Below are positions 1 to 9,662 of a stretch of DNA of 64,000 bases, piece by piece. Position 1 is the first letter of the stretch, and the number at the start of each line of letters is the position of its first letter. The position numbers and the translations under genes were made by a program. The DNA is from Erwinia persicina (GTDB lineage: Bacteria > Pseudomonadota > Gammaproteobacteria > Enterobacterales > Enterobacteriaceae). The notes below the pieces were generated by a model. The model searched no databases. It was given only the letters and a program-made list of their open reading frames with translations, and was not told where the DNA came from. The stretch is taken from the NCBI RefSeq assembly GCF_014838825.1, contig NZ_JACYMO010000001.1:62001-126000 (forward strand). Reading direction: 5' to 3'.

Positions 1-2
1 TA

Positions 3-770
3 ACCCGTCTGCTGGTGATCTACGGCAACCCGGCGGCACTGCGGCAGAATAAACGTTATCTGCACGGGGACATGAACCGGATGTTCGGTGGTCGCTGGCA
101 GCAGTATGAAGACTGCCCGGAAGCTCGCCGCGCCTGGCGTCTTGAGCAGGCAATGGAAAACTTCTGGCAGGCGGGAGAGTACGAAGAGGTGCGTTGGCAT
201 ATCGATATGCACACGGCCATTCGAGGCTCGTACCATACCCGCTTTGGCGTCATGCCGCAGCGTGATACGCCGTGGCCGGAAACCTTTATGGACTGGCTGG
301 CGGCGGCCGGGCTGGAAGCGCTGGTATTTCACCGCTCCCCGGGCGGGACATTTACCCATTACAGCAGCCAGCATTTCCAGGCGGCCAGCTGCACGCTGGA
401 GCTGGGTAAGGCGCTGCCGTTCGGGGAAAACGACCTCAGTCAGTTCAGTGCTGCCGTGCAGGCGCTGGACGCGCTGATCAGCGGGGGGACGCTGCCTGAA
501 GTTGCCGCCGCGCCGCGCCGCTATCGCGTTTCACAGCAGATCACCCGGCATACCGACCGGTTTGTGTTGCACATGAGCGGCGACACCCTGAACTTTACCG
601 CCTTTCCGCAGGGGGCCCTGCTGGCTGAAGATGGCGACAAACGCTATTACGTGCAGCAGGCGCAGGAGTTTGTTCTGTTCCCGAATCCTGACGTCGCCAG
701 CGGCCTGCGTGCCGGTCTGATGCTGGTGGAAGACACCGCGCATAATGAAGCGCTGGGGTCGACGCCGTAA
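3..770 (+). CDS. astE: Succinylglutamate desuccinylase, 5'-truncated by window edge
   Basis: Last enzyme of the arginine succinyltransferase pathway; hydrolyses N-succinylglutamate to succinate and glutamate in the cytosol using zinc. The reading frame is open to the left edge, and the roughly 255 visible residues are the C-terminal four fifths of a family of about 320 residues. Hallmarks seen are NRMFGGRW, the zinc-ligand segment DMHTAIRGS and the acidic active-site segment [14 protein letters not shown] at 15 opens the visible frame but is not the start, because family-like residues (RLLV) precede it. The rest of the ast operon should lie to the left. A strong hairpin follows the stop. Identification is secure; only the N-terminus is missing. 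Confidence 0.95.
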   Translation, partial: TRLLVIYGNPAALRQNKRYLHGDMNRMFGGRWQQYEDCPEARRAWRLEQAMENFWQAGEYEEVRWHIDMHTAIRGSYHTRFGVMPQRDTPWPETFMDWLAAAGLEALVFHRSPGGTFTHYSSQHFQAASCTLELGKALPFGENDLSQFSAAVQALDALISGGTLPEVAAAPRRYRVSQQITRHTDRFVLHMSGDTLNFTAFPQGALLAEDGDKRYYVQQAQEFVLFPNPDVASGLRAGLMLVEDTAHNEALGSTP

Positions 771-788
771 CCGCGTCGGTGCTGACGC

Positions 789-836
789 TGCGGCCGTTTG
801 ACGGCCGCATTGTCCATTGCTCTTTTTTCCGCCATA
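789..836 (+). terminator. Probable terminator after astE
   Basis: A perfect 9-bp inverted repeat (TGCGGCCGT / ACGGCCGCA, loop TTG) lies 19 nt after the astE stop. The T-run is not immediate; TCTTTTTT comes about 20 nt later, so termination may be imperfect or partly Rho-dependent. Confidence 0.5.
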
Positions 837-949
837 AACCCTCACTTTTTCCTTTCGCTATGCGGACACGCGTATTACACTTCTCCACAGTTTCTGCACA
901 AACCCCTGTAAATTCATATTTTTTTGCAATTCCTCACTCAATCCTTCGC

Positions 950-967
950 ATTCTCTCCATGATTGGC
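950..967 (+). promoter_or_regulatory. BaeR box upstream of spy
   Basis: ATTCTCTCCATGATTGGC matches the published BaeR consensus TTTTTCTCCATDATTGGC at 16 of 18 positions. It lies about 130 nt upstream of spy, a known BaeSR and CpxAR envelope-stress target. No clear CpxR direct repeat (GTAAA-N5-GTAAA) was found by eye nearby. Confidence 0.8.
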
Positions 968-996
968 GTCAATCTGTCTTTTATGCTTTCAGGGCT

Positions 997-1015
997 TTAC
1001 CCAGGCTCTGGGTAA
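997..1015 (+). promoter_or_regulatory. Perfect 19-bp palindrome in the spy leader
   Basis: TTACCCAG-GCT-CTGGGTAA is a perfect 8-bp inverted repeat with a 3-nt centre, between the BaeR box and spy. If the TATGCT at 982-987 is the -10 element, it would begin a few bases into the transcript and fold as a 5' hairpin. It could instead be an operator. Role unknown. Confidence 0.5.
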
Positions 1016-1093
1016 TTGACATTCAGCGTCGTAAACTTGCTTTCGACATCACGACAACTGAATTGCCACAGACTGAACTATAAGGACAATATT

Positions 1094-1582
1094 ATGCGTA
1101 AATTAACCTCTTTTGTTGTTGCCGCTACACTGGCTCTTGGCACTGCGGGTATCGTTCATGCCGCAGCGGATACCCTAACGCCGCCGCCAGCGGGCGCAGA
1201 CAAACCTCTGATGCATAAGCCACCGCGTCACGGTGGGATGCACGAAATGTTCAAAGGGCTGAATCTGACCGATGCGCAGAAAGAGCAGATGCGCACCATC
1301 ATGAAAGCCTCGCACAAAGAGATGAAGCGTCCTTCTCTGGAAGAGCGCCGTGCGGTGCACAGCATTATTGCGGCTGACAGCTTCGACCGCAGTAAGGCCG
1401 ACGCGCAGGCGACTGAAATGTCAGCAAACGGCAAAGCGCGCGCGCTGTCGATGCTGGAAACGCAGAACAAGCTGTATAACGTCCTGACGCCAGAGCAGAA
1501 AAAACAGTTTAATCAGAATTTTGAGAAACGTCTGACAGAAAAGCCTCAGCATGAAGGTAAAATGCCTCCTGCAGAAGACTAA
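1094..1582 (+). CDS. spy: ATP-independent periplasmic chaperone Spy
   Basis: Small periplasmic chaperone of the Spy/CpxP family that shields unfolding proteins under envelope stress. The product is 162 residues, close to the 161 of E. coli. It begins with a Sec signal peptide (MRKLTSFVVAATLALGTAGIVHA, cleaved near residue 23-24). The mature part is helical with the LTxxQ-type repeats of this family: NLTDAQKEQMRTI and VLTPEQKKQFNQ. The ATG at 1094 is chosen because AAGGA sits 7 nt upstream and the signal peptide starts there; the frame is open further upstream but without signal-like sequence. A BaeR box and a palindrome lie upstream and a strong terminator follows. Confidence 0.95.
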   Translation: MRKLTSFVVAATLALGTAGIVHAAADTLTPPPAGADKPLMHKPPRHGGMHEMFKGLNLTDAQKEQMRTIMKASHKEMKRPSLEERRAVHSIIAADSFDRSKADAQATEMSANGKARALSMLETQNKLYNVLTPEQKKQFNQNFEKRLTEKPQHEGKMPPAED

Positions 1583-1600
1583 AAGTCACTGATTAAACAG

Positions 1601-1660
1601 AGACCGCCGACGTTGCCCACCTTGCCAGAACGGCGGTGGTCAGCGTCGGCGGTCTTTTTT
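1601..1660 (+). terminator. Rho-independent terminator of spy
   Basis: Perfect 12-bp arms (AGACCGCCGACG at 1601-1612, CGTCGGCGGTCT at 1644-1655) separated by 31 nt and followed by TTTTTT. The T-run ends at the convergent cho stop codon. Confidence 0.85.
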
Positions 1661-2534
1661 ATGCCCCAGAAACGGGCAGGGGGATCACCGGTAGCTTACC
1701 CGACAGCAGCGGCCGGCAGAGGATTTTGTAACCGTCACTGTCGAAGCCCGGCGGAGTACTGCACAGTGCAGCGGCGTCTTCGAGTTCGCTGACGGAGCCC
1801 AGATAGAGCCAGTTATTGATCACATGGATCTGCTTGTGCATCACGCCCTGTTCCACCACCGCAATAGCCCCCGGCCAGGGCCAGCACTGTAGCCGCACGG
1901 CCTCCAGCGCTGCCAGCAGGCGCTGCTGATGCGCCTCAGGCGGTTCTTTGCCGCAGCAGGCACCGGCGCAGCGGCGCAGGCTGAAGCGAAAACACGGCCG
2001 CCCCTTGCTTAACGGCTCCAGACCCAGCAGGCCAAAGCAGAGCTGCTGCTCATCGGCAATTTTCTGCAGCGTCGCCAGCGCCGCCCGGCGGTGGGCATAC
2101 AGGCCGAAGAGGTCCGGCGTATGCGAAAAATCGACCTCTTTGGCGTACACCACTTCCGGGCGGTCGTGCCGCAGCAGCAGGGAACAGAGCTGGCGGTTCT
2201 TACGCAGTCGCTTATTAAACAGCGGCTGCTGCAGCTTGATCATTTGTGCTTCCAGCAGCAGGGCTCCCATCTCTCCGGCGGTCGGGATAAAACTGATGCG
2301 GCGGGCCTGATAGAGCATTCGCGCTTCTGCCGGGGTCCGCAGATGTGACATCACACGGGTGCGAATATTGACGCTTTTGCCAATATACAGCGGCAGGGTC
2401 TCGCTCTCACCGTGAAAAATATAAACGCCGGGCAGGTTGGGCAGGTCAGCGATCCACGGACGCAGCTGTTCGGGATACTGATAGATGGCTTCAGCCTCGA
2501 ATTCGAGGCGATGGCTGGCAGCTTTTCTTGTCAC
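1659..2534 (-). CDS. cho: Excinuclease Cho (UvrC homologue)
   Basis: Endonuclease related to the N-terminal half of UvrC; makes the 3' incision at UvrB-bound lesions, often where UvrC is blocked. The 291-residue product (E. coli 295) carries the GIY-YIG nuclease fold at about residues 30-110: PGVYIFHGE, then LYIGKSVNIRTRV. A cysteine-containing segment RRCAGACCGKE follows near residue 190. It lacks the UvrC C-terminal RNase H-like and HhH domains, as expected for Cho. The start is a GTG at 2534; no better ATG fits. A LexA-type box lies just upstream, matching the known SOS induction of cho. It is convergent with spy and shares the terminator region. Confidence 0.95.
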   Translation of the reverse strand: MTRKAASHRLEFEAEAIYQYPEQLRPWIADLPNLPGVYIFHGESETLPLYIGKSVNIRTRVMSHLRTPAEARMLYQARRISFIPTAGEMGALLLEAQMIKLQQPLFNKRLRKNRQLCSLLLRHDRPEVVYAKEVDFSHTPDLFGLYAHRRAALATLQKIADEQQLCFGLLGLEPLSKGRPCFRFSLRRCAGACCGKEPPEAHQQRLLAALEAVRLQCWPWPGAIAVVEQGVMHKQIHVINNWLYLGSVSELEDAAALCSTPPGFDSDGYKILCRPLLSGKLPVIPLPVSGA

Positions 2535-2547
2535 TCACAACTCCACT

Positions 2548-2567
2548 AACTGGTCAGATATACAGTA
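2548..2567 (-). promoter_or_regulatory. LexA (SOS) box of cho
   Basis: AACTGGTCAGATATACAGTA fits the LexA operator CTGT-N8-ACAG with one change (CTGG). It ends 13 nt upstream of the cho start codon, a position suited to repression. Confidence 0.75.
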
Positions 2568-2618
2568 TAGCAGAGGAATTTTGCGGGGCGAACCGGGAAT
2601 TCAGTTCGCCCCGGCAGG

Positions 2619-3446
2619 TTATTTTTTCCAGAAATCGTCAAAAACAGTGATCGGAGGACGTCGCTTATGCTCGGTTTTCAGATACCAGTTCTCAATGGTG
2701 GCAGCCGCTGCAGAATCGATAGTTTCGCCCTGCAGATAGCGGTCAATCATCTCATACGTCACCCCCAGAGCCACTTCATCCTGCAGGCCGGGACGGTCGT
2801 CTTCCAGATCGGCCGTGGGGTGCTTGAGATACAGATGCTCAGGGCAGCCCAGCGCCTTCAGCAGCTGTTTGCCCTGGCCTTTATTGAGGCGGAAAAGGGG
2901 ATTGATGTCCGTACCGCCATCGCCATACTTGGTGAAGAAACCGGTCACGGCCTCGGCCGCATGATCGGTGCCAACCACCACGCCTGAGGTCATACCGGCA
3001 ATACTGTACTGGACCTTCATACGCTCACGCGCTTTTTCATTGCCGCGGATGAAATCAGAAAGAGCGATACCGGCGTCACGCAGCGCCTGCTCGCTGGCCT
3101 GTACGGCCGCTTTGATATTCACCGTCAATACGCGATCCGGCTGAATAAACGCAATCGCATCCTGGCAATCCTGTTCATCTGCCTGGACACCGTGCGGCAG
3201 ACGTACGGCAATAAACTGATAGCCTTGATCGCCTGTTTCTGCACGGAGTTCGTTGATAGCGGTTTGACACAGCTTGCCGGCCAGAGTGGAGTCCTGACCG
3301 CCGCTGATCCCCAGCACCAGTGATTTCAGAAACGGATAGGTTTTCAGATACGACTTCAGAAACTCGACGCTGGTACGAACTTCTTCACGGGCATCAATTG
3401 TGGGTTTGACGCCCAGCGCCGCGATAATTTCCTGTTGCAATGCCAT
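2619..3446 (-). CDS. nadE: NH3-dependent NAD+ synthetase
   Basis: Catalyses the last step of NAD biosynthesis, amidating deamido-NAD with ammonia and ATP. The 275-residue product equals the E. coli length. The N-type ATP pyrophosphatase P-loop SGGQDST is at residues 48-54. [20 protein letters not shown] and the C-terminal [17 protein letters not shown] are conserved. The ATG at 3446 is chosen because the family starts MxLQQ here; a frame extension to 3485 has no homology. AGGAGAGG lies just upstream of the ATG. A 9-bp inverted repeat (2585-2612) follows the stop but has no T-run on this strand. Single-gene unit between cho and an efflux pair. Confidence 0.97.
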   Translation of the reverse strand: MALQQEIIAALGVKPTIDAREEVRTSVEFLKSYLKTYPFLKSLVLGISGGQDSTLAGKLCQTAINELRAETGDQGYQFIAVRLPHGVQADEQDCQDAIAFIQPDRVLTVNIKAAVQASEQALRDAGIALSDFIRGNEKARERMKVQYSIAGMTSGVVVGTDHAAEAVTGFFTKYGDGGTDINPLFRLNKGQGKQLLKALGCPEHLYLKHPTADLEDDRPGLQDEVALGVTYEMIDRYLQGETIDSAAAATIENWYLKTEHKRRPPITVFDDFWKK

Positions 3447-3569
3447 TGACCTCTCCTCAGATTCAGCGCCGGCGAACGGCGACACGCGATGTATATCTCT
3501 TAAAGCTAACGCGCCTGGCGTGAAACAACAACATTCAATCCGTTATTATCCGCGCCACGCGTTAAGGGC

Positions 3570-4760
3570 TTACTCTTTTTTGGGCTTTTGCGCCAGTCCG
3601 GTAAACATCAGGATGGCCAGCATATAGCAGCCAAAAATGGTGGCGGTCATGGTCAGCACCGAGGTGCCACCGATGCCGGTCACTGGCACACTGATGCCGC
3701 CCAGCGTAAACATGGTGACGCCAATCACGGCTGACGCGCTGCCCGCGCGATGGCCCTGGCTCTGCATCGCCAGTGAGGAGGCGGTCACCGAAATAACGCC
3801 GTTGCTGGCGACGGTAAAGAACAGGGCAACCAGCACCAGCGGCAGCGCCGCAGCGGTTAACCCGGCCAGCAGCAGGCTGGCCGATGAAATAAACGCCAGC
3901 GTCAGCCCGCCTTTGAGTACGCGATACTCACCCCAGAGCGGGCAGAGACGCGCACTGACCTGGGAAGCGATAATCAGACCGACGCCGTTGGCGGCAAAGC
4001 AGAAGCTGAAGGCCTGCGGAGAGAGCTGATAGATCTGCTGGAGCACAAAGGGGGAAGCGCCGATATAGGCAAACATCCCTGACATCATAAAGCCCTGGGT
4101 CAGACAGAAGCCCATAAACGGACGATGCGTAATGACCTGCCCCAGCGCGGCCCAGGCGGAGAAAATACTGCCCTGGCTGCGTCGCGCTACCGGCAGTGTT
4201 TCGTGCAGTTTGACGCGCGCCAGAATAAACAACATCAGGGCGATCAGGGCAATGACCATAAACAGGCCGCGCCAGTCAAGGAACGCCATCAGTGCGCCGC
4301 CCATCACCGGGGCCGCAATCGGTGCCAGCCCGTTCACCAGCATGAGCAGGGCGAAGAAGCGGGTCAGTTCATGCCCGCTGTACATATCACGGGCAATAGC
4401 GCGTGACAGCACAGCGCCCCCCGCGCCGGACAGCCCTTCAAACAGGCGGGCCAGCAGCAGCTGGTGAATATCCTGAGCCAGTGCACAGCCGATGGAGGCG
4501 ATTAGCAGCAGCACCAGCGACAGCAACAGCGGGCGGATACGCCCGTACTTGTCGCTCAGGGGGCCAAAAAACAGCTGACCCAGCCCCAGTCCCAACAGCC
4601 CGGCCGTCAGACTAAGCTGTGCGGTGGCGGTCGGCGTATTCAGGTCGCGTGCCAGCTCCGGCAGGGCGGGCAGATACAGATCGATGCACAGCGGGCCGAG
4701 GGCCGCCAGCAGTCCGAGCGTAATGGCATAGCCAAGACGTCGGGAGTGAACAGGTGTCAT
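3570..4760 (-). CDS. Bcr/CflA-type MFS drug exporter
   Basis: Twelve-helix major facilitator protein (396 residues) of the DHA1 Bcr/CflA family, inner membrane, probably proton-driven efflux of small toxic compounds. Seen: the family signature CIDLYLPALPELARDLN in helix 1, the motif-A loop GPLSDKYGRIRPLLLS between helices 2 and 3, and a helix-5 motif-C-like region LAPIAAPVMGGAL. Its start overlaps the stop of the upstream tetR-type gene by 4 nt (ATGA), so the two form an operon in which the regulator probably senses the exporter's substrate. The pair sits between nadE and osmE, where E. coli has other genes. The substrate cannot be read from the sequence. Confidence 0.85.
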   Translation of the reverse strand: MTPVHSRRLGYAITLGLLAALGPLCIDLYLPALPELARDLNTPTATAQLSLTAGLLGLGLGQLFFGPLSDKYGRIRPLLLSLVLLLIASIGCALAQDIHQLLLARLFEGLSGAGGAVLSRAIARDMYSGHELTRFFALLMLVNGLAPIAAPVMGGALMAFLDWRGLFMVIALIALMLFILARVKLHETLPVARRSQGSIFSAWAALGQVITHRPFMGFCLTQGFMMSGMFAYIGASPFVLQQIYQLSPQAFSFCFAANGVGLIIASQVSARLCPLWGEYRVLKGGLTLAFISSASLLLAGLTAAALPLVLVALFFTVASNGVISVTASSLAMQSQGHRAGSASAVIGVTMFTLGGISVPVTGIGGTSVLTMTATIFGCYMLAILMFTGLAQKPKKE

Positions 4761-5341
4761 GAATCCTCTGATTTAAAAAGAAGGTCGTTAATGTGTTGAT
4801 ACAGGACATGCAGACGTTCTGGTGAGGCTTTTTGCGGCGTAATGCGCCGGCAGGCGGTACCCTCGACCATGACGGCGAGGATCTCTACGCTGGCGCGGAT
4901 ACGCTCTTCACTAAAACCCGGGTAAAGGCGGGCGACTTTCTCGCAGGCATGGCTGAACATACGCTCATCCGCTTCGATCATCATTTTTGCCACGCGGGGG
5001 CTGCGGGTCGCTTCTGCCGCTACTTCCATCATCAGCGCCTCATCCTCTTCATTGTTCACCTCGCGCCAGGCCAGCAGCTCGGGCAGGTGGACATTACTGC
5101 TGGTACTGAGCATCTCCTGCAGCCGGGTATCAATAATCCGCCTGACGATTTCCTGAATGATTGCGTCTTTACTGGCGAAATAGCGATAGATCTGGCCGAC
5201 GCTCAGCTGTGCCTCGCTGGCAAGCTGCGCCATGCTGGCGGCGTGGAAGCCGTGCTGGCGAAAACAACGACGGGCGGCGGTGATAATTTCGTCCTGACGC
5301 AGGCGATGACGGGCATCGCGGGCTTCTGTCTGTAGGCTCAT
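4757..5341 (-). CDS. TetR/AcrR-family repressor
   Basis: A 194-residue regulator with an N-terminal helix-turn-helix of the TetR class at about residues 15-60 (AARRCFRQHGFHAASMAQLASEA, then VGQIYRYFASKDAIIQEI). The ligand-binding part has no recognisable name. It is the first gene of a two-gene operon with the Bcr/CflA exporter, overlapping by 4 nt, and by family habit it represses its own promoter between 5342 and about 5500. No operator palindrome could be fixed by eye. Start ATG at 5341; the longer frame to 5525 lacks homology and overlaps the osmE promoter region. Confidence 0.85.
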   Translation of the reverse strand: MSLQTEARDARHRLRQDEIITAARRCFRQHGFHAASMAQLASEAQLSVGQIYRYFASKDAIIQEIVRRIIDTRLQEMLSTSSNVHLPELLAWREVNNEEDEALMMEVAAEATRSPRVAKMMIEADERMFSHACEKVARLYPGFSEERIRASVEILAVMVEGTACRRITPQKASPERLHVLYQHINDLLFKSEDS

Positions 5342-5537
5342 TGTCGCTCCGCTGTTCGCTTGGACATTCGGTCAGGGCAAATGCACAAAACCGGGTTGAC
5401 ATGCGAAGGGTCATTCTCACTGCCGGATTATAAGCGTGACACGCATAAAGTGATAATAAATTGACGCCAAAAAGTTGATAAATCTGCATTTGTATTCCAG
5501 GCTTATGCTTACACGGAAATGACACGAGGAATAATAA

Positions 5538-5873
5538 ATGCGTAAAGTTACGGGACTAATTGGTGCTGCAGTGGCACTGGCTGTGTTATCAGGTTGTACG
5601 GCTTACGATCGCGCTGAGAGCTATGCGACTAAGCCTGTTGTCCAGGATGTGAAAAAAGGAATGACGCGCCAGCAGGTTCGTGACATTGCCGGACCTCCTT
5701 CTACTGAAATCACCATGGTACACGCCCGTGGTACTTGCCAGACGTATGTCATTGGTGAGCGCGACGGTAAGCAGCAGACCTACTTTGTCAGCTACGCTGA
5801 CACCGGCCGCGTGATGAATTACGGCTTCCAGAGCTGTAAAGATTACGATACCGACCCGCAGGTTAATCAGTAA
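5538..5873 (+). CDS. osmE: Osmotically inducible lipoprotein OsmE
   Basis: Small lipoprotein of the SmpA/OmlA fold family, induced by osmotic stress and stationary phase in E. coli. It has 111 residues with a lipobox LSGC (lipidated Cys20). The fold shows in VKKGMTRQQVRDIAGPPSTE and in the two later cysteines of HARGTCQTYV and FQSCKDY, which probably pair in the periplasm. The start ATG at 5538 follows GAGGAAT. It is a single gene with a strong UUCG-loop terminator, divergent from the tetR-bcr operon. Function beyond stress induction is not established. Confidence 0.95.
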   Translation: MRKVTGLIGAAVALAVLSGCTAYDRAESYATKPVVQDVKKGMTRQQVRDIAGPPSTEITMVHARGTCQTYVIGERDGKQQTYFVSYADTGRVMNYGFQSCKDYDTDPQVNQ

Positions 5874-5887
5874 ACGATCCCTGTCTG

Positions 5888-5920
5888 ACAAAAAACGGCC
5901 ACTTCGGTGGCCGTTTTTTT
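5888..5920 (+). terminator. UUCG-loop terminator of osmE
   Basis: ACGGCCAC-TTCG-GTGGCCGT with an A-run before and TTTTTTT after; a textbook intrinsic terminator that could work in both directions because of the flanking A and T tracts. Confidence 0.9.
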
Positions 5921-5991
5921 ATGTCTGCTTTTCGGCTGTTTTCCGTTCCCACCGGCGTTTGCCGGCGAGAACGGACCCGTAACCGGACGGA

Positions 5992-8124
5992 TTATGCCGG
6001 TACGCTTAACGCCTTCTGACTGCGCGACCAGATACGGTGTGCGGCCATGGCCGCCAGGAATTCGCTCATCAGAACGCCTTCCGCTTTCGTATCAATAATC
6101 ACCCCTTCCTCCTGTTCGTCATCAGCCAGACCAAACTGCGCGGCAAAACGGCGTGCCCCGCCGCTCAGACCAATGACCTTCAAATGCTTATAGGCTTCCA
6201 GCAGGAAGTAACAAGCGTCGCCGCGTAGCAGCAGGGCATCAATATTCCCTTCCGGGACAATGACCGCATCAAAGGCCAGTGAGGGCAGCGCGGTAAAGGT
6301 GGCATCAACCGGCAGCTGTGAGCCGTCGCTGGCACGGACCTGGCCCATGTGGGGTGCCAGCAGCTTCGCATGTACGCCCTGGGTTTTCAGCGCCTGCAGA
6401 ATGGCCAGCGTATCGGCGGCATCAACGCCGTCGCTTGTCAGCAGCGCCACCTGACGCCCTTTAATATTACCGCTGGGGACCGCATACAGGCTGAGGCTGG
6501 CATCCTTCTTCAGTCCGTTGACATCTTTCGGCGGTGCTGTCTGCATCTGCTCTTCGGTCAGCGCAATCCCCAGGTTTTCTGCCACGCTGTGCGCGAGGGA
6601 AATATCGATATGCGTCAGCTGATCGACCACCCGGTCCCGGATGTAGCTGCGGCCGACCTTGCTCAATTCAAAGGAGAAGGCATCAATAATATGCTGCTGT
6701 TCTACCTGGGTCTGACTCAGCCAGAAGAGGCGCGGCTGCGAATAGTGCTCGTCAAACGAGGGGCTACGCTCACGGACTTTATGTCCTTCAATCCGCTCCT
6801 GATAGCTCTCAAAGCCGCCGTGGCGGGCAGCAGGGGGCGTTTCCCTTGGCCAGTTATCATTGATTGAGTTTGGCTCATAGTTGGCCGGGTTGGTATCGAT
6901 ATCCATGCGGTGCATCCCCTGGCGCTGAAAGTTATGGTAGGGGCACACGGGACGGTTAATCGGGATTTCATGGAAGTTAGGACCGCCAAGGCGGCTGATC
7001 TGCGTATCGGTATAGGAGAACAGTCTCCCCTGAAGCAGAGGATCGTTGGTGAAGTCCAGACCCGGTACGATATGGCCGGGATGGAAGGCGACCTGTTCTG
7101 TTTCTGCGAAGAAATTATCCGGGTTACGGTTGAGGACCATTTTGCCAATCAGTTCCACCGGCACCAGTTCTTCGGGGATCAGTTTCGTGGCGTCAAGCAG
7201 ATCGAAGTCGAAGGCAAATTCGTCGCTTTCCTCAATGAGCTGTACACCGAGCTCGTATTCAGGGAAGTCACCGGCCTCGATTGATTCCCACAGGTCACGA
7301 CGGTGGAAATCGGCATCACGCCCGCTCAGCTTCTGCGCTTCGTCCCACAGCAGGGAGGCTTTGCCTGCCACTGGCTTCCAGTGAAAACGCACAAAAGTGG
7401 CCCGCCCTTCGGCATTGATAAACCGGAACGTATGGATGCCAAAGCCTTCCATGGTGCGATAGCTGCGCGGAATGCCGCGATCGGACATGGCCCAGATAAC
7501 GTTGTGCAGCGTTTCCGGCTGCAGGGAGACGTAATCCCAGAAGGTGTCATGGGCGCTTCCGCCCTGAGGCATTTCATTGTGGGGCTCGGGTTTGACCGCG
7601 TGGACGAAGTCCGGAAATTTATGGGCATCCTGAATAAAGAACACCGGCGTGTTATTGCCGACTAAATCGAACACGCCTTCCTCTGTGTAAAATTTGGTGG
7701 CGAAACCGCGGATGTCCCGCACGGTATCTGCTGACCCGGCGCCGCCCTGAACCGTAGAAAAGCGTACAAAAACCGGGGTAATGGTGTCAGGTGAGGCCAG
7801 AAAACCCGCTTTGGTGACGTGACTCATATCACGATAGGGCTGGAAGTAACCGTGCGCCGCCGAACCGCGGGCATGCACGATGCGCTCCGGGATACGCTCA
7901 TGGTCAAAGTGCGTGATTTTTTCACGCATGATGAAGTCTTCCAGCAGGGTCGGGCCACGGGTACCTGCGCGCAGCGAGTTCTGATCGTCTGCAATTCGCG
8001 TCCCCTGATTGGTGGTCAGCGGCTGGTTTTTACCGCCCTTACGGAAGGGTTCAAGGGCCTCTACTTTGCTATTCACAGGGCAGGAAGGCTGTGGCTGGTC
8101 GGGGTGTTGCGTATTTTTTGACAT
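5992..8124 (-). CDS. katE: Catalase HPII (large-subunit monofunctional catalase)
   Basis: Dismutates hydrogen peroxide in the cytoplasm, mainly in stationary phase. At 710 residues it is a large-subunit catalase, shorter than the 753 of E. coli because the N-terminal tail is reduced. Seen: the catalytic His of [10 protein letters not shown] (His91), the distal Asn of [11 protein letters not shown], and the proximal haem tyrosine in [19 protein letters not shown] holds the His that is cross-linked to this Tyr in HPII. The C-terminal 150 residues form the class-I amidotransferase/flavodoxin-like domain typical of HPII ([23 protein letters not shown]). Start ATG at 8124; a sigma-S-like -10 element lies about 37 nt upstream. 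Confidence 0.97.
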   Translation of the reverse strand: MSKNTQHPDQPQPSCPVNSKVEALEPFRKGGKNQPLTTNQGTRIADDQNSLRAGTRGPTLLEDFIMREKITHFDHERIPERIVHARGSAAHGYFQPYRDMSHVTKAGFLASPDTITPVFVRFSTVQGGAGSADTVRDIRGFATKFYTEEGVFDLVGNNTPVFFIQDAHKFPDFVHAVKPEPHNEMPQGGSAHDTFWDYVSLQPETLHNVIWAMSDRGIPRSYRTMEGFGIHTFRFINAEGRATFVRFHWKPVAGKASLLWDEAQKLSGRDADFHRRDLWESIEAGDFPEYELGVQLIEESDEFAFDFDLLDATKLIPEELVPVELIGKMVLNRNPDNFFAETEQVAFHPGHIVPGLDFTNDPLLQGRLFSYTDTQISRLGGPNFHEIPINRPVCPYHNFQRQGMHRMDIDTNPANYEPNSINDNWPRETPPAARHGGFESYQERIEGHKVRERSPSFDEHYSQPRLFWLSQTQVEQQHIIDAFSFELSKVGRSYIRDRVVDQLTHIDISLAHSVAENLGIALTEEQMQTAPPKDVNGLKKDASLSLYAVPSGNIKGRQVALLTSDGVDAADTLAILQALKTQGVHAKLLAPHMGQVRASDGSQLPVDATFTALPSLAFDAVIVPEGNIDALLLRGDACYFLLEAYKHLKVIGLSGGARRFAAQFGLADDEQEEGVIIDTKAEGVLMSEFLAAMAAHRIWSRSQKALSVPA

Positions 8125-8160
8125 GCTGTTTGCTCCGGTGACCGCATTAAGACACCAGTA

Positions 8161-8189
8161 ACTATAGAACAGTGAGCAGTATACGCCTG
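8161..8189 (-). promoter_or_regulatory. Possible sigma-S promoter of katE
   Basis: On the minus strand CTATAGT (8161-8167) resembles the sigma-S extended -10 CTATACT and lies about 37 nt before the katE start. The matching -35 is poor, as is common for sigma-S promoters. Known sigma-S control of katE supports the call. Confidence 0.45.
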
Positions 8190-8221
8190 AGAAATGAAGG
8201 GATATGGCGAATCAGGGAGGG

Positions 8222-8254
8222 AAAAAGAAACGGGCCGTCAGGGGGACGGCCCGT
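8222..8254 (-). terminator. Terminator of tcyP
   Basis: Read on the minus strand: ACGGGCCGTC-CCCCT-GACGGCCCGT followed by TTCTTTTTC. It starts about 11 nt after the tcyP stop. Confidence 0.85.
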
Positions 8255-8264
8255 CAGCAACGGA

Positions 8265-9662
8265 TTAACGGTGGGCCAGTTCGGCTTCGTTATCCGCATC
8301 GGTGTTCATGATCTGCCGGTCGGTTTGCTTCAGCCACTGGCTGGTGAGCGTACCGGCCGTCATGGAACCGTTAACGTTGAGCGCGGTTCTGCCCATATCA
8401 ATCAGCGGTTCGATGGAGATCAGCAGCGCCACCAGAGTAACCGGCAGACCCATCGCTGGCAGCACAATCAGCGCAGCGAAAGTGGCACCGCCGCCGACGC
8501 CAGCCACACCGGCAGAGCTGAGGGTGACAATACCGATCAGCGTCGCAATCCACATCGGATCAAACGGATTGATGCCCACGGTGGGGGCGACCATCACCGC
8601 CAGCATCGTCGGGTACAGGCCGGCACAGCCATTCTGACCGATGGTTGCCCCAAAGGAGGCGGCAAAGCTGGCAATCGACTCAGGAATACCCAGACGACGG
8701 GTCTGTGCTTCCACGCTCAGCGGGATGGTAGCGGCGCTGGAGCGGCTGGTAAAGGCAAAGGTGATCACCGGCCACACCTTGCGGAAGAAGCGCAGCGGGT
8801 TGACGCCGTTGACCGACAGCAGCAGAGCGTGGACGGCAAACATAATGGCCAGACCCAGGTAGGAGGCCAGCACAAAGCTCCCCAGCTTGATAATGTCACT
8901 GAGGTTAGAAGTGGCAACGACTTTGGTCATCAGTGCCAGTACGCCGTAAGGGGTCAGCTTCATAATCAGGCGAACCAGTTTCATCACCCAGGCCTGCAGG
9001 GTATCGATGGCTTTCAGTACGCGCTGACCTTTCTCAACGTCATCTTTCAGCAGCTGCAGGGCGGCGACACCGAGGAATGCCGCAAAGATCACCACGCTGA
9101 TAATAGAGGTCGGACTGGCCCCGGTCAGATCGGCAAACGGGTTTTTCGGCACAAACGACAGCAGCAGCTGCGGCGCGCTGAGGTCAGCAACCTTGCCGAC
9201 ATAGTTACTCTGAATGGCAGCCAGACGCGCGGTTTCCTGCGCACCCTGCACCAGACCGCTGGCATTGAGACCGAACAGCCAGGTCACGAACACCCCGACC
9301 GCCGCCGCAATGGCAGTGGTAAACAGCAGTACGCCAATGGTCAGCAGGCTGATTTTGCCCAGCGAAGAGGCATTGTGCAGGCGCGCTACGGCGCTGAGAA
9401 TAGAGGCAAAGACCAGCGGCATCACGATCATCTGTAACAGCTGGACATAACCGTTACCCACGAGGTTAAACCAGCTGACCGATTCTTTAATCACCGGGCT
9501 GTTTTCACCATAGATGATATGCAGCGCCAGGCCGAAAAGGACCCCGACCACCAGGCCAACCAGCACTTTTTTCGACAGACTCCAGCCCGTGCGGCTGGCT
9601 TTGGCCACCAGCAGCAGCAGTGCAACAAACACCACCAGGTTAATAATCAGTGGAAAATTCAT
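8265..9662 (-). CDS. tcyP: L-cystine/cation symporter TcyP (YdjN)
   Basis: Inner-membrane sodium/dicarboxylate-type (DAACS) symporter that imports cystine as a sulphur source. 465 residues with the family's eight helices and two re-entrant loops. Conserved stretches are the serine-rich hairpin [11 protein letters not shown], then [17 protein letters not shown] and [19 protein letters not shown]. The C-terminus DNEAELAHR resembles that of E. coli TcyP. ATG at 9662 is preferred over a TTG 15 nt upstream because the family begins MNFPLI and GGAG lies upstream. Single gene with its own terminator. CysB control is known in E. coli but no site was assigned here. Confidence 0.95.
   Translation of the reverse strand: MNFPLIINLVVFVALLLLVAKASRTGWSLSKKVLVGLVVGVLFGLALHIIYGENSPVIKESVSWFNLVGNGYVQLLQMIVMPLVFASILSAVARLHNASSLGKISLLTIGVLLFTTAIAAAVGVFVTWLFGLNASGLVQGAQETARLAAIQSNYVGKVADLSAPQLLLSFVPKNPFADLTGASPTSIISVVIFAAFLGVAALQLLKDDVEKGQRVLKAIDTLQAWVMKLVRLIMKLTPYGVLALMTKVVATSNLSDIIKLGSFVLASYLGLAIMFAVHALLLSVNGVNPLRFFRKVWPVITFAFTSRSSAATIPLSVEAQTRRLGIPESIASFAASFGATIGQNGCAGLYPTMLAVMVAPTVGINPFDPMWIATLIGIVTLSSAGVAGVGGGATFAALIVLPAMGLPVTLVALLISIEPLIDMGRTALNVNGSMTAGTLTSQWLKQTDRQIMNTDADNEAELAHR

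Noticed and set aside
771..1093. A 78-codon frame (779-1015) between astE and spy
   Set aside because: It runs through the astE terminator and the BaeR box and has no ribosome-binding site.
2585..2612. GGGGCGAAC/GTTCGCCCC repeat as a nadE terminator
   Set aside because: No T-run follows on the nadE strand. It may be a stabilising hairpin, but calling it a terminator is not supported.
8172..9437. A 421-codon open frame on the plus strand
   Set aside because: It is antisense to tcyP, His/Gln/Arg-rich and low-complexity, and has no ribosome-binding site. tcyP explains the DNA.
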